From: Rhodococcus pseudokoreensis
GTDB lineage: Bacteria; Actinomycetota; Actinomycetes; Mycobacteriales; Mycobacteriaceae
Assembly: GCF_017068395.1 (NCBI RefSeq)
Contig: NZ_CP070619.1
Coordinates: 2,170,001-2,234,000, forward strand
Direction: 5' to 3'
Length of the DNA stretch: 64,000 nucleotides
A program made the position numbers and the translations under genes. The number at the start of each line of letters is the position of its first letter. Position 1 is the first letter of the stretch. The notes under the pieces are model-generated. The model saw only the letters and a program-made list of their open reading frames with translations, was not told where the DNA came from and made no database searches. Of the stretch, positions 24,094 to 33,932 are shown piece after piece.

Positions 24094-27000
24094 TCATGCG
24101 AGGGCTTCGGCGAGGATGGCCCGCAGCGCGGGGAGGAATCCGGCGACGGTGTCGTGGTCGAACAGATCGGCCGCGTACACCAGTTCGCCGCTGATGCCGG
24201 CCGGGTCGCCTGTTGCGTTGTGATGGTCGGTGAAATGGAAATGCAGATCGCATTTGGCGATCTCGAGCGGTTGCGGCGCGATCGCGAATTCGAGTCCGTC
24301 GCAGTCGAGTGTGGCGGCGGTGAAGTTGTTCAGGGACAACGCCACCTGGAAGAACGGGTGCAGCGACTCCGACCGGGGCGGGTCGAGCACTTCGACGAGG
24401 CGCTCGAATTGGACGTCGGCGTGCGCGAACGCGTTGAGCTCTGTCGTACGCGACTGGTCGAGGAGCTCGGCAAGGGTGGCGGCTGGGTCGATCGTCGAGC
24501 GGAGAACGAGAGTGTTGACGAACATGCCGACGACTTCGTCGAGGTCGGGGTGGCTGCGGCCGGCGGTCGGTGTGCCGATCACGATCGTGGGTTGGGAGGA
24601 CAGGCGCACCAGGAGCAGGGCCAGCGCGGAGTGCAGCACCGTGAACAGGGTCGCGTGCCGGGCGTGGGCGATGGTCAGCAGTGCCCGGTGCGTGTGTTCG
24701 TCGACCTCGAAGCCGATGCGGCCGGCCGCATACGTCCAGCGCCCCGGGCGGGGTCGGTCCACCGGCAGCTTCAGTTCCCCGGGCAGCCCTGCCAGTTCTG
24801 CTGTCCAGAAGTCGATTTGACGGGCCGCGAGGCTGTCGGAGTCGGCGTCGTCGCCGAGAAGGTCGTGCCGCCAGAGGCTGTAGTGCGCGTACTGCACCGG
24901 CAGCGGGGCCCAGTTCGGTGCCGTGCCGGCCGCGCGGGCCGCGTACGCCGCCAGCAGGTCCCGGGCGAGGACCGCCAGCGACCATCCGTCGGCGGAGATG
25001 TGGTGGATCACGCACGCGAGCAGGTGCTCCTCGGGCCCGGTGGTGAGCAGTGCGGCCCGCAGCGGTGGTTCGGTGCGGACGTCGAAGCCACTGTGCAGCA
25101 GAGGACGGATGTGGGTCGAGGCGGCGGATGCGCTCACGCGTATCGGCGTGAGGTCCGGGACGGTGTCGGTGGCATCGAGGAGCTGCTGGGAGGGGCCGTC
25201 GGCCGAATCGGGGTAGATCGTGCGCAGCGGGTGGTGTCGGTCGAGCACGTCGGTGGTGGCGCGTCGCAGCGCCTCGGTGTCGAGGGTGCCGCGGATCGTG
25301 ACGGTGAAGGGCAGGTTGTACAGGGCAGGGCGGGTGGCGGTGCGGTCGAGGAACTGCTGGGCCGGGGCCAGCGGGATCCGCGCGGGCAGCGCCTGTGTTG
25401 CGAACTCGTCCAGCGACGAGAGATCACTCGACTCCGCGGGTCCGTCGGCGAGACGCTGGGCGAGGGCGGCGACGGTAGGGACCTCGAACAGGTCACGCAC
25501 ACCGAGCCGGGCGCCGAAATCGGTGTTGAGCGCCGCGACCGCCCGGGTGGCGGACAGTGAATCGCCGCCGAGGTCGAAGAAGGACGCTTCCGCGTCCACC
25601 ACGTCGGTGGACAGGACCCGGGCGAGCACCCGGGCCACCGCCTTTTCCTCCGGTGTGCGCAGGGGTCTCGTCGAGCCGGTGGCGGAGCCGAAATCTGGGG
25701 TCGGCAACGCCGCCCGGTCGAGTTTCTTCGTCGGTGTCAGCGGCACATCGTCCAGGACGGTGATCACGGCGGGCACCATGTAGTCCGGCAGGAGCTGGGC
25801 CACCGCCGTCCGCAGACTCGCCGGGGTCACCGTCGACGACGCCCGCAGCAGCACATACGAGGCCAGCAGGGCATCCCCCGACCTGTCGTGGACCACGGTC
25901 GTCGCGAACTCCACATCGGGATGGTCGCGTAACGCGGTGTCGATCTCGCCGAGTTCGATCCGGAACCCGCGGACCTTCACCTGGTCGTCGCTGCGGCCGA
26001 GATACTCGAGGGTCATCTCCGGTGTCCATCGGACCAGATCGCCGGTGCGGAACAGGCGCGAGCCGGGTTTCCCGAACGGATTTGCGACGAACCGGCCGGC
26101 GGTCATCCCGGCTCGGCGCACGTACCCGCGGGCCAGGCCCGGGGTGTCGAGGTACAACTCGCCGACCGTCCCGGGCGGGACCGGCCGCAGGCGCCGGTCC
26201 AGCACCACCGCGTCGACGCCGCGCATCAATGCCCCGATCGTCACCGACCGATCCGCTGCCATCGGCGAGCTGAGGGTGACACTGCACGTGGTTTCGGTCG
26301 GCCCGTAGGCATTGCGCATCGTCCGCCCGCTCGCCCAGCGCGTCACCAACTCCGGAGGGCACGCCTCGCCGCCGACCAGGACCAATTCCACATCGTCGAG
26401 ACCTGCGGGGTCCAGCGTCGCCAGGGCCGACGGCGTCGACAGCACGTGGGTGACGCGTTCGGTGCGCAGGAGGTCGGCCAGTTCGTGGCCGCCGACGACA
26501 TCCGGTGGGGTCACCACCAGGGTGGCGCCGGCCAGGGCTGCGGCGAGGACTTCGACCACAGCGGTGTCGAAGCTCGGCGAGGCGAAATGCAGGACGCGGG
26601 AGGCGGTGGACAGGGCGTAGCTGTCGCGGATCTCCTGCGCGAGATTGGCCAATCCCTGGTGGGTGACGGCGACGCCCTTGGGCGCACCCGTCGACCCGGA
26701 CGTGTAGATCACGTACGCCGGGGTTTCCGTGTACACGGGGCGCACCGGGCTCGGGGGCGGCACGTCGAGGGTGTCCAGGTCGACGGTGAGCCATCGCAGG
26801 GTGTCCGGGAGACCGTCGGTGCCCGCAGCGGTCAGACCGACCGCCGGCGCGCAGTCGTCGAGCATGTACTGAATGCGTGCGCGTGGATGCGTCGGATCGA
26901 TGGGCACAGAAGCGGCGCCGGTGGCCGCGACCGCCCACACGGCGACCACCGACTCGTACGAGCGTGGGACGGCGACCGCGACAAGATCTTCCGGACCGAT

Positions 27001-28503
27001 GCCGGTGCCGGACAGCTTGCCCGCCAACGCGGTCGCATGACGGTCGAGATCCCGGTACGAGAAGGATCGCTGACCGTCACGGACCGCGACGTGGTCACCG
27101 CAGTCACCGAGAGTGATGGTGAGCAATTGTGCGAGGGTCGCCGGTTCGACATCGACCGGGCCGCACGCCGGTACCAGGACCTCGCGTTCACCGGGCAGGA
27201 ACATCTCGAGGTCCGCCACCGCGCAGCCCTGGCCGATCTCGGCCACGAACGTGTGCAGAAACTGGGTGAACCGGCGGTGGTGAGTGCTCAGTTCCCTCTC
27301 GCTGTAGAGGGCGGGATTGCCTTCGAAGTCGATGCGCGGCATCAGCTCCGTGCTGCCCGGGTAGATGTTCACCGCCAGGTCCGCAGTCGGACCGGTCGTG
27401 AGAACGTGTACGCGACCGGTGACCGAACCGAGGCGGATGTCCGGTTCGAACAGCATCAGATTCAGCACCGGCCCGAACGAGGTCAGCTCGCCGGTCACCG
27501 TGCCGCCGTCGCGGCCGATGTCCTCACGCCGATACCGTTGGCGGCGTAGTGCCGCGATCACCGCCGACCGGGCGACGTCGATGCCCGAATCCACCGTGCC
27601 GGCCCCGATTCCCGGCAGCGCCACGGGCACCACATTCGAGACCGAGCCCGCCGCAGCACGCAACAGTCCGGTAGTGCGCGCCGTCACCGGAAGAGACACC
27701 ACGACGTCGTCGACATCTCGCATCCGCGCCAGGTACGCGGCGAACGCCGCCACGAGGACTGCGGTGCGGTCGAGCACCGACCGACCCGTGAGTATCGGTG
27801 CGCAGGGAACCCGCATCGGCGGACCGGTGACCCGGACACCCGGACCTGGCAAGGCGGCCCGGCCGGCGAGGCTGACCACGGGTGGCAGATCGTGGGCGAC
27901 GCGGCTCCAGTGTTCCCGATCGGTATCGAACCGACGAGACAATCGATAGTCCCGATCCTCGCGTTCGACCTGCTCCGGCCCCACCTCGCGGTGCGGGTCC
28001 GCCTCCTTGCCGCCGAGTGCTGCGGTGTACCACTGGGCGGTCCGCTGCATCAGCAGCATCGCCGCGTATCCGTCCAATGCGATGTGGTGCGCACGGGAAT
28101 ACCAGAACACACGGTCGTCATCGACCCGCAGCACGCACGAGAAGATCAGCGACTGCCCGTCCATCTCGAGCGGGACCGTGCAGTCCCGGCGCATCCACGC
28201 GCGGGCGGACTCGGCGGGGTCGTGTTCGGCGCGGAAGTCCAGAACACGGACCCGGCCGGCCGGTGAAGGTTCCGCGAGTTGATGCGGTATTCCGTCGACG
28301 TCGACCAGGACGACCTCCGCGGCGAGTTCGTCCCTCGCCCGCCCATGCGCCTGCACCAGCGCCTCCACCTGGACGGGTCCACTAAGGTCCACGTATTGGG
28401 CGATGACGTAGGGCACGTCGGGAGTCAGCTTCTGGGCGAACCAGATCGCCCGCTGCGCCGCGGTCAGGGGAACCACGCGGTCGGGCGGACCTGGGGCTGT
28501 CAT
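24094..28503 (-). CDS. Non-ribosomal peptide synthetase, C-A-T-C architecture
   Basis: 1469 residues. Condensation domain 1 has RAHHIALDG at about 138. The adenylation domain has A3 [21 protein letters not shown] near 600, A5 NAYGPTETT near 733, A7 [11 protein letters not shown]8 [20 protein letters not shown] and A10 [11 protein letters not shown]. The carrier domain has [10 protein letters not shown] (phosphopantetheine Ser about 980). Condensation domain 2 has [16 protein letters not shown] near 1168 and runs to the C-terminus. There is no thioesterase, reductase or epimerase domain. By eye the substrate-pocket residues are Asp, Thr, Val, Ser, Leu, Gly, Ala, Cys, Ser, a code I cannot assign. 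The ATG at 28503 has GAGGAG about 5 bp upstream. An upstream methyltransferase and a downstream histidine kinase share the strand. Confidence 0.9.
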   Translation of the reverse strand: MTAPGPPDRVVPLTAAQRAIWFAQKLTPDVPYVIAQYVDLSGPVQVEALVQAHGRARDELAAEVVLVDVDGIPHQLAEPSPAGRVRVLDFRAEHDPAESARAWMRRDCTVPLEMDGQSLIFSCVLRVDDDRVFWYSRAHHIALDGYAAMLLMQRTAQWYTAALGGKEADPHREVGPEQVEREDRDYRLSRRFDTDREHWSRVAHDLPPVVSLAGRAALPGPGVRVTGPPMRVPCAPILTGRSVLDRTAVLVAAFAAYLARMRDVDDVVVSLPVTARTTGLLRAAAGSVSNVVPVALPGIGAGTVDSGIDVARSAVIAALRRQRYRREDIGRDGGTVTGELTSFGPVLNLMLFEPDIRLGSVTGRVHVLTTGPTADLAVNIYPGSTELMPRIDFEGNPALYSERELSTHHRRFTQFLHTFVAEIGQGCAVADLEMFLPGEREVLVPACGPVDVEPATLAQLLTITLGDCGDHVAVRDGQRSFSYRDLDRHATALAGKLSGTGIGPEDLVAVAVPRSYESVVAVWAVAATGAASVPIDPTHPRARIQYMLDDCAPAVGLTAAGTDGLPDTLRWLTVDLDTLDVPPPSPVRPVYTETPAYVIYTSGSTGAPKGVAVTHQGLANLAQEIRDSYALSTASRVLHFASPSFDTAVVEVLAAALAGATLVVTPPDVVGGHELADLLRTERVTHVLSTPSALATLDPAGLDDVELVLVGGEACPPELVTRWASGRTMRNAYGPTETTCSVTLSSPMAADRSVTIGALMRGVDAVVLDRRLRPVPPGTVGELYLDTPGLARGYVRRAGMTAGRFVANPFGKPGSRLFRTGDLVRWTPEMTLEYLGRSDDQVKVRGFRIELGEIDTALRDHPDVEFATTVVHDRSGDALLASYVLLRASSTVTPASLRTAVAQLLPDYMVPAVITVLDDVPLTPTKKLDRAALPTPDFGSATGSTRPLRTPEEKAVARVLARVLSTDVVDAEASFFDLGGDSLSATRAVAALNTDFGARLGVRDLFEVPTVAALAQRLADGPAESSDLSSLDEFATQALPARIPLAPAQQFLDRTATRPALYNLPFTVTIRGTLDTEALRRATTDVLDRHHPLRTIYPDSADGPSQQLLDATDTVPDLTPIRVSASAASTHIRPLLHSGFDVRTEPPLRAALLTTGPEEHLLACVIHHISADGWSLAVLARDLLAAYAARAAGTAPNWAPLPVQYAHYSLWRHDLLGDDADSDSLAARQIDFWTAELAGLPGELKLPVDRPRPGRWTYAAGRIGFEVDEHTHRALLTIAHARHATLFTVLHSALALLLVRLSSQPTIVIGTPTAGRSHPDLDEVVGMFVNTLVLRSTIDPAATLAELLDQSRTTELNAFAHADVQFERLVEVLDPPRSESLHPFFQVALSLNNFTAATLDCDGLEFAIAPQPLEIAKCDLHFHFTDHHNATGDPAGISGELVYAADLFDHDTVAGFLPALRAILAEALA

Positions 28504-28555
28504 CGGACTCCTCGGTCTCGCTCGGCGAGCACGCCCGACCACATCTGCCGGGTGC

Positions 28556-29203
28556 TCATTTGACCGCCCGGAACACGACGAGCTCCTCGGTGCTCTGCTG
28601 TGGCGAGATCACACCGCGTGCAACGAGAAGGCTTCGGCGCTGCTGCAGTACCGGCCCGAACGGGACACGCATGCGGCGTGCTATCTCGACGCGTAAGCCG
28701 CGTTCCCCCAGCATTGCTCGCGTCTTTTCCAGCCCGCTCAGCGTCGATTGCACGACCACCAGCCGCCCCCCGTTCTCGAGGAGGTCCGGGGCATCAGCGC
28801 AAATCCGGTCCAACAACGCCCGCCCCTCATGTCCGGCGTCCCAGCACCGCGCACGACCCCTTGTCGGCAGCTCGTCGTGCTCGGCAGGAACATACGGTGG
28901 GTTCGCCACGATCAAGTCGAATCGCCGATGACGTACCCGGGACACCAGATCGCCGCGAACAACGCGCACACGGTGCCCACGAACTGCCGTGTTGAGCCAG
29001 GTACTGACCAACGCACGGCGCGAGATATCGACCGCGGTCACATGGCGAACACCGGACTGCGTTGCCCACACACTGACGACCCCGGAACCCGCGCACAGAT
29101 CCAGAACCCGCGTACCCGGATGCACCCGCTCGACGGCGAGTGATTCCACGAGAATCTGCGAATCATGCTGGGGGCGATAGACACCCGGAAAACGAATGAT
29201 CAC
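28556..29203 (-). CDS. SAM-dependent methyltransferase, HemK/PrmC-like (NPPY type)
   Basis: 215 residues from the GTG at 29203 (AAGGGGGC upstream); longer starts add a non-family leader. Motif I is [15 protein letters not shown], and the substrate-binding tetrapeptide is in [20 protein letters not shown] is typical of N5-glutamine and other amino-group methyltransferases of the HemK/PrmC/MTQ2 group. It lacks the N-terminal helical domain of true PrmC, resembling the short HemK2-like form. It precedes the NRPS by 52 bp and likely heads the operon, so it could act on the NRPS product, a carrier protein or an unrelated protein (inference). Confidence 0.8.
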   Translation of the reverse strand: MIIRFPGVYRPQHDSQILVESLAVERVHPGTRVLDLCAGSGVVSVWATQSGVRHVTAVDISRRALVSTWLNTAVRGHRVRVVRGDLVSRVRHRRFDLIVANPPYVPAEHDELPTRGRARCWDAGHEGRALLDRICADAPDLLENGGRLVVVQSTLSGLEKTRAMLGERGLRVEIARRMRVPFGPVLQQRRSLLVARGVISPQQSTEELVVFRAVK

Positions 29204-29369
29204 CCACGCCCCCTTCTTCTCAGCCTCTCGCCGGCGCGGCGACCGAACCCTGATCAACACAGACGAATTCTGCTGTCACAGTTCTGATCGCCATGCCGGA
29301 CGGGAGCAGTGCATGGCGCGCGAGACGATCCCGCAGTCGCTGTTCGGTTGTCGATGGTCACTTTGCCAG

Positions 29370-29404
29370 ATCGTCACACACGCAAGCTGAAAGAACACTG
29401 AAAG
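29370..29404 (-). promoter_or_regulatory. Response-regulator binding site and promoter of the methyltransferase/NRPS/kinase operon
   Basis: On the minus strand: CTTTCAGT-GTT-CTTTCAGC (29404 to 29386), ten bases, then GACGAT (29375 to 29370) as a -10 candidate. This is the same element and the same spacing as at 20838-20872. The leader to the GTG at 29203 is about 165 bp. Confidence 0.65.
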
Positions 29405-29597
29405 CCCAGGTGACCGACCCTCCCGCCACCACGGATCCGATCAGCACCGAGACCGGCCGGCGGGGCCGGTGCGAACGACGACGTTGCACGGCAGGAGCAG
29501 TCCATCAGCCCTCAGCCGATGCAAGGGTGTACGTCCACCGCCCACGTTGTTCGCACGAAGATTGTGCCGGATTGTCGCTGCGTTTCCGGTTCGCAGG

Positions 29598-30239
29598 TCA
29601 GGGGCGCATTGACTCGGAGATGCCCGTGGTGCGCGTGGTGGTCATGGGTGCGGGCTGGGTTGCGGCGATCCCGTGCAGGAGTGTGTCGACCAGTCGAGCC
29701 GGTAGGTTCGGGTCGAGTGGTTCGCGGGTGAGCACGACCTTGAAATGCAGGGGTGCGACCAACATTTCGACTGTCTGGCGGGGGTCGGTGGTGTCGGGTA
29801 GTTCGCCGCGGTCGATGGCACGGGTGATGATGTGGCCGGATCGCGCGTAGCGGGTGTTCCAGTAGTGGTTGCGGGCGGCACTGGCCGCCGGGTCGTCGCC
29901 GGCGGCGGCGAGTGCCCGATCGAAGTCGTTGCCCCGGGGTGTGCCGAGATAGACCGCCAGTGAGGTGAGGTAGCCGATCAGGTCGTCGCGCAGAGATCCG
30001 GTGTCGGGAATCGGGAGTGATTCTTCGGCGTCCTCGAGCAGTGCGTCGATCATGAGGTTTTCGCGGGTGCCCCAGCGGCGGTAGATCGTGGTTTCGTGCA
30101 CTTCGGCGCGAGCCGAGACGTCGGCGACGGTCAGGCCGTCCATGCCGTGCGTGTGCAGCAGGTCGAGGGTGGCGTCGAGTACGGCGCGGCGGACCCGGGC
30201 GGATCTGCCGCCGGGGCGCCGGTTCCCGGGTTCGGTCAT
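29598..30239 (-). CDS. TetR/AcrR family transcriptional regulator
   Basis: 213 residues from the ATG at 30239. The helix-turn-helix reads GLTVADVSARAEVHETTIYRRWGTRENLMIDALL. The C-terminal domain (YLTSLAVYLGTPRGNDFDRALA ... EMLVAPLHFKVVLTREPLD) resembles the TetR_C_16/AcrR group. It is divergent from the CocE-like hydrolase at 30328, and the 88-bp gap carries two related palindromes (30250 and 30295). One lies just before this gene and one just before the hydrolase, a layout expected for a repressor that controls both directions. Confidence 0.9.
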   Translation of the reverse strand: MTEPGNRRPGGRSARVRRAVLDATLDLLHTHGMDGLTVADVSARAEVHETTIYRRWGTRENLMIDALLEDAEESLPIPDTGSLRDDLIGYLTSLAVYLGTPRGNDFDRALAAAGDDPAASAARNHYWNTRYARSGHIITRAIDRGELPDTTDPRQTVEMLVAPLHFKVVLTREPLDPNLPARLVDTLLHGIAATQPAPMTTTRTTGISESMRP

Positions 30240-30249
30240 ACCCCAGCTT

Positions 30250-30268
30250 AACGCAAGTCTCTTGCGTT
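30250..30268. promoter_or_regulatory. Perfect palindromic TetR operator
   Basis: AACGCAAG-TCT-CTTGCGTT: perfect 8-bp arms with a 3-bp spacer, 11 bp from the TetR start codon. Confidence 0.75.
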
Positions 30269-30294
30269 TACGGTGTGACTCAGCGCATACTTCT

Positions 30295-30313
30295 AACGCA
30301 GGAAACTTGCGTT
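30295..30313. promoter_or_regulatory. Second TetR operator
   Basis: AACGCAGG-AAA-CTTGCGTT is the same palindrome as at 30250 with one arm mismatch. It lies 15 bp before the ATG at 30328. Confidence 0.7.
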
Positions 30314-30327
30314 TATGGGAGGCGGAG

Positions 30328-32124
30328 ATGAGCACACAACGATCGATCACACCCGAACTCACGACCACGGTGATCGGTGACGAGATCACCCCGCGCGGCG
30401 AGTCGGTGAACGGCATGCGCATCGACTGGGACGTGCCCGTGCCGATGTCGGACGGCGCGGTCTTGCGGGCGGATGTCTTCCGCCCGGACGACGACGGCGA
30501 ATATCCGGTCCTGATGACCCTCGGCCCGTACGGCAAGGGCCTGGCGTTCCAGGAGGGTTTCGCCGGGATGTGGCAGCGCCTGGCGACCGCCTACCCCGAT
30601 GCCGTGGCCGGCTCGACCAACGCCTATCAGGTGTGGGAAACGCCCGACCCGGAGAAGTGGGTACCGGACGGGTTCATCTGCATCCGGGTCGATTCCCGCG
30701 GCGCCGGCCGCTCCGCCGGGCTTCTGGACATGCTCAGCGAGCAGGAGGCCCGCGACTACTACGAGGCGATCGAGTGGGCGGGCGTGCAGGGCTGGTCGAG
30801 TGGTCGCGTCGGCCTGCTCGGGATCTCCTACTACGCGGCCAACCAATGGCTGGTCGCGGCGCTGCGGCCGCCGCACCTGGAGGCGATCTGCCCGTGGGAG
30901 GGCTTCACCGACTTCTACCGCGACCTCAACAGGCACGGCGGCATCCTCAACCGCTTCGGCCAGGCGTGGCAGGACCACCAGATCTTCACCGTGCAGCACG
31001 GGGTCGGCGAGCGCGGCAGGCGCAACCCCAACAACGGCGAACTCGTCGCCGGTCCGCCGACGCTGAGCGAGGACGAACTCGCCGCGAACCGGGTCGAGAC
31101 GATCGGGGAAGGGAAACGCCGCGCGTTGCTCGACGAGTTCAGCCGTGTACGGACCCCGGACCTCACCCGCATCGAGGTGCCCGTCCTGTCCGCCGCGAAC
31201 TGGGCGCACCATCTGCACACTCGCGGCAACTTCGACGGCTACGCCACGGTGTCCTCACCCCGGAAGTGGCTGGAAGTGCACGGTCACGAACACTATGCGG
31301 AGTTCTACACCGACTACGGTGTCGCACTCCAGAAGCGGTTCTTCGGGCACTTCCTCAAAGACGAAGCGACCGGCTGGGAGCAGCAGCCGCCGGTTCGACT
31401 GAACGTGCGCCACGTCGACGGCTCCTTCGAGGGCCGCGACGAACAGCAGTGGCCGCTCACCCGAACCCGGTGGACCCGCTTCTACCTCGACGCCGCGTCG
31501 GCGACGTTGAGCACCACCGAGCCGACCGCCGAGCACACGGCCGACTTCCCGGCACCCGGGCCAGGCGCCGATTTCTGGACCGCTCCCCTGACCGACCCGC
31601 TGGAGATCACCGGGCCCGCCTCGGCCCGGGTCCGGGTGTCGTCCACGACCACCGACGCGGACCTGTTCGTCACGCTGCGCGTACAAGACCCCAGCGGGAA
31701 CGAGGTGTCGCTTGTCTCCGCGATCGACGCCCACGGGGTACTCGCCGTGGGGTGGCTGCGTGCCTCCCACCGAGAACTGGACGAGCAACGCACCCTCCCC
31801 CACCAGCCATGGCATTCCCACACCCGCACACTGCCCCTGACCCCCGGGCAGCCCGTCGACGTCGATGTCGAGATCTGGCCCACCTCCCTCGTCATCCCAC
31901 CCGGCTACCGGCTCGGCGTCACCCTCTCCGGCCGCGACTTCCAGATGCCCGGCGACGGCCCCTGGCCGGTGCTGTACGGCATCGAACAACGCGGCAACGG
32001 AGTCTTCGTGCACGACGACCCCGACGACCTTCGGGCCGGAATCTACGACGGCACAACAACACTGCACACCGGCCCGCACTCCCGCACATCACTGCTCCTG
32101 CCGGTGATACCGCCGCCGGCCTAG
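30328..32124 (+). CDS. CocE/NonD family (X-Pro dipeptidyl-peptidase S15-like) hydrolase
   Basis: 598 residues. An alpha/beta-hydrolase domain with nucleophile elbow VGLLGISYYAANQWLVAAL (Ser in G-I-S-Y-Y), preceded by FICIRVDSRGAGRSAG and YEAIEWAGVQGWSSGRVG, is the hallmark of the CocE/S15 family. EVHGHEHYAEFYTDYG is a candidate for the catalytic His region. The C-terminal half (WTRFYLDAASATL ... SARVRVSSTTTDADLFVTLRV ... IPPGYRLGVTLSGRDF) is the beta-rich PepX_C domain. The ATG at 30328 follows GGGAGGCGGAG. It leads an operon with a cyclase-family and an FAH-family enzyme and would hydrolyse an ester or amide substrate. Confidence 0.9.
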   Translation: MSTQRSITPELTTTVIGDEITPRGESVNGMRIDWDVPVPMSDGAVLRADVFRPDDDGEYPVLMTLGPYGKGLAFQEGFAGMWQRLATAYPDAVAGSTNAYQVWETPDPEKWVPDGFICIRVDSRGAGRSAGLLDMLSEQEARDYYEAIEWAGVQGWSSGRVGLLGISYYAANQWLVAALRPPHLEAICPWEGFTDFYRDLNRHGGILNRFGQAWQDHQIFTVQHGVGERGRRNPNNGELVAGPPTLSEDELAANRVETIGEGKRRALLDEFSRVRTPDLTRIEVPVLSAANWAHHLHTRGNFDGYATVSSPRKWLEVHGHEHYAEFYTDYGVALQKRFFGHFLKDEATGWEQQPPVRLNVRHVDGSFEGRDEQQWPLTRTRWTRFYLDAASATLSTTEPTAEHTADFPAPGPGADFWTAPLTDPLEITGPASARVRVSSTTTDADLFVTLRVQDPSGNEVSLVSAIDAHGVLAVGWLRASHRELDEQRTLPHQPWHSHTRTLPLTPGQPVDVDVEIWPTSLVIPPGYRLGVTLSGRDFQMPGDGPWPVLYGIEQRGNGVFVHDDPDDLRAGIYDGTTTLHTGPHSRTSLLLPVIPPPA

Positions 32125-32184
32125 ACAAGCCCTCCCGAACTTCGACGACAACACCCGTTTTCCCCCAACCGATGAGGAATCCTC

Positions 32185-32967
32185 ATGCGCCGAATCGTCG
32201 ACCTGTCCGTCACCCTGCAGGCAGGCATCGCCTCCGACCCACCCGGCCACCTGCCGGAGATCGACTACCTCGACCACCACCACACCCGGGACGACATGCT
32301 GCAATTCTTCCCCGGCGCGACGGTCGACGACCTGCCCGACGGGGAAGGGTGGGCCATCGAACGGGTCCGCCTGTCCACCCACAACGGCACCCACCTCGAC
32401 GCCCCCTACCACTACGCATCCACGATGGACAGCGGCACACGCGCCATCACCATCGACGAAGTTCCTCTCGACTGGTGCTTCGGACGCGGCGTCAAACTCG
32501 ACTTCCGGCACCTCGACGACGGCTACGTCGTCACCCCCGACGACGTCGATCAAGAATTGCAGCGGATCGGGTTCACCCTCGCCCCCTTCGACATCGTCCT
32601 GGTCAATACCAGCGCCGGCAGCCGCTACGGCCGAGACGACTACGTGAACTCCGGCTGCGGCATGGGCGGCGACGCAACCTTGCACCTGCTCCGGCAGGGT
32701 GTGCGGGTGACCGGCACCGACGCCTGGAGCTGGGATGCGCCGTTCCTGCATACCGCCCGGCGGTACGCCGACCACCACGACCCGAGCATCATCTGGGAAG
32801 GGCACCGCGCCGGACGCGAGATCGGGTACTGCCACATCGAGAAACTCGGCAACCTCGACGCGATCCCCTCCTCGGGCTTCCAGGTGGCGTGCTTCCCCGT
32901 GAAAATCCACCAGGCCTCCGCCGGCTGGACCCGCGCAGTCGCGATCCTCGACGAGGAGCAGGCATGA
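32185..32967 (+). CDS. Cyclase family protein (kynurenine-formamidase-like metal hydrolase)
   Basis: 260 residues. The metal-binding signature HNGTHLDAPYHY (H-x-G-T-H-x-D-x-P-x-H) is complete, near residue 72, and the second conserved region follows the family (FDIVLVNTSAGSRYG, GVRVTGTDAWSWD, HIEKLGNLDAIPSSGFQV). The family includes arylformamidases, isatin hydrolases and manganese-dependent ring hydrolases. It starts at the ATG at 32185 and its stop overlaps the next start by ATGA, so it is translationally coupled with the FAH protein. Taken with the upstream hydrolase, it suggests ring or amide cleavage of an aromatic or lactone compound. Confidence 0.9.
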   Translation: MRRIVDLSVTLQAGIASDPPGHLPEIDYLDHHHTRDDMLQFFPGATVDDLPDGEGWAIERVRLSTHNGTHLDAPYHYASTMDSGTRAITIDEVPLDWCFGRGVKLDFRHLDDGYVVTPDDVDQELQRIGFTLAPFDIVLVNTSAGSRYGRDDYVNSGCGMGGDATLHLLRQGVRVTGTDAWSWDAPFLHTARRYADHHDPSIIWEGHRAGREIGYCHIEKLGNLDAIPSSGFQVACFPVKIHQASAGWTRAVAILDEEQA

Positions 32968-33932
32968 TAATCGGCTCCCTGCACGTCGACGACATCCAGC
33001 GCTACGGCATCGTCGACGACGATCACATCACCCTGCTACCCGAATCGACCGACGTCTTCGCCGCACTCGCCGCCGACAACCCGAGCGACGCGGCGACCGG
33101 CCCACGCCTTCCGTGGGAGCCCACAGCACAACTGGCGGTGCCGGTCCCGGTCGCCAGCATCCGCGACTTCATCACCTTCGAACAACACACCGCCGGATCC
33201 CTGCGATCGGTCACCGGCACCAGCGAGATACCGCAGGCCTGGTACGACGCGCCCGCCTTCTACTTCACCAATCCCCACGCGGCAATCGGCTCCGGAGCTG
33301 TGGTTCCGATGCCGCCGGGATGCGAGGTGTTCGATTTCGAGTTGGAAGTCGCGGTCGTGATCGGCAAACCAGGATTCAACCTGTCCGTCGACGAAGCCCT
33401 CGGCCACGTCGCCGGATTCACCATCCTCAACGACTGGTCCGCCCGCGACCTGCAGGGCCGCGAAATGGGCGTCGGGCTCGGACCGGCCAAGGGAAAGGAC
33501 ACCGCCACCACTCTGGGCCCCACGCTGGTTACCCCGGACGAGCTCACCGGGTTCCGGCGCGACGGTCATTACGACCTCGCGATGGAGGTCTTCGTGAACG
33601 ACACCCGCATCGGAGGCGACACCCTCGCGAACATGGCCTGGACGTTCGCCGAGCTGATCGCCTACGCCAGCCGGGGCACCTGGGTTCGGCCGGGTGATGT
33701 GCTCGGCTCCGGGACCTGCGGCGGCGGCTGCCTCGCCGAACTGTGGGGATGGCGCGGTGACCGCCAACCACCACCGTTGACCATCGGCGACACCGTCACC
33801 ATGACCGTGGACGGCATCGGCAGCATCCACAACACCGTGGTCACAGGCCCACCCCTACACCGCGTTCCGCCGGCAACCCGACGAGCGAATGGAACTACTT
33901 CCCTCGGCCTCTTCCCCCGACGAGACCGGTGA
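32964..33932 (+). CDS. Fumarylacetoacetate hydrolase (FAH) family protein
   Basis: 322 residues. The signature FDFELEVAVVIGKPGFNLSV gives the two acidic metal ligands, and GFTILNDWSARDLQGREM the following Asp. The N-terminus (SIRDFITFEQHT, WYDAPAFYFTNPHAAIGSG) matches FAH family enzymes closer to true fumarylacetoacetases than to small HpcE types. The late GDVLGSGTCGGGCLAELWG loop is also typical. The reaction is probably hydrolysis of a C-C bond in a dioxo acid or a related acylpyruvate step. The ATG overlaps the previous gene's TGA, and its last 38 bp overlap the convergent MFS gene. Confidence 0.9.
   Translation: MIIGSLHVDDIQRYGIVDDDHITLLPESTDVFAALAADNPSDAATGPRLPWEPTAQLAVPVPVASIRDFITFEQHTAGSLRSVTGTSEIPQAWYDAPAFYFTNPHAAIGSGAVVPMPPGCEVFDFELEVAVVIGKPGFNLSVDEALGHVAGFTILNDWSARDLQGREMGVGLGPAKGKDTATTLGPTLVTPDELTGFRRDGHYDLAMEVFVNDTRIGGDTLANMAWTFAELIAYASRGTWVRPGDVLGSGTCGGGCLAELWGWRGDRQPPPLTIGDTVTMTVDGIGSIHNTVVTGPPLHRVPPATRRANGTTSLGLFPRRDR

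Noticed and set aside
23689..25560. Plus-strand frame opposite the histidine kinase and NRPS
   Set aside because: No recognisable domain; Gly/Arg/Val-rich. The NRPS and kinase motifs are on the minus strand.
29405..29597. Weak GC hairpin ACCGGCC/GGCCGGT after the TetR gene
   Set aside because: Arms of 7 bp and no U-run; such hairpins are expected by chance in this DNA.
30570..33932. Open plus-strand frame running through two genes (CocE-like and cyclase) before becoming the FAH protein
   Set aside because: Only the part from 32964 is protein-like; upstream it is Arg/Pro-rich, out of frame with the CocE and cyclase genes.
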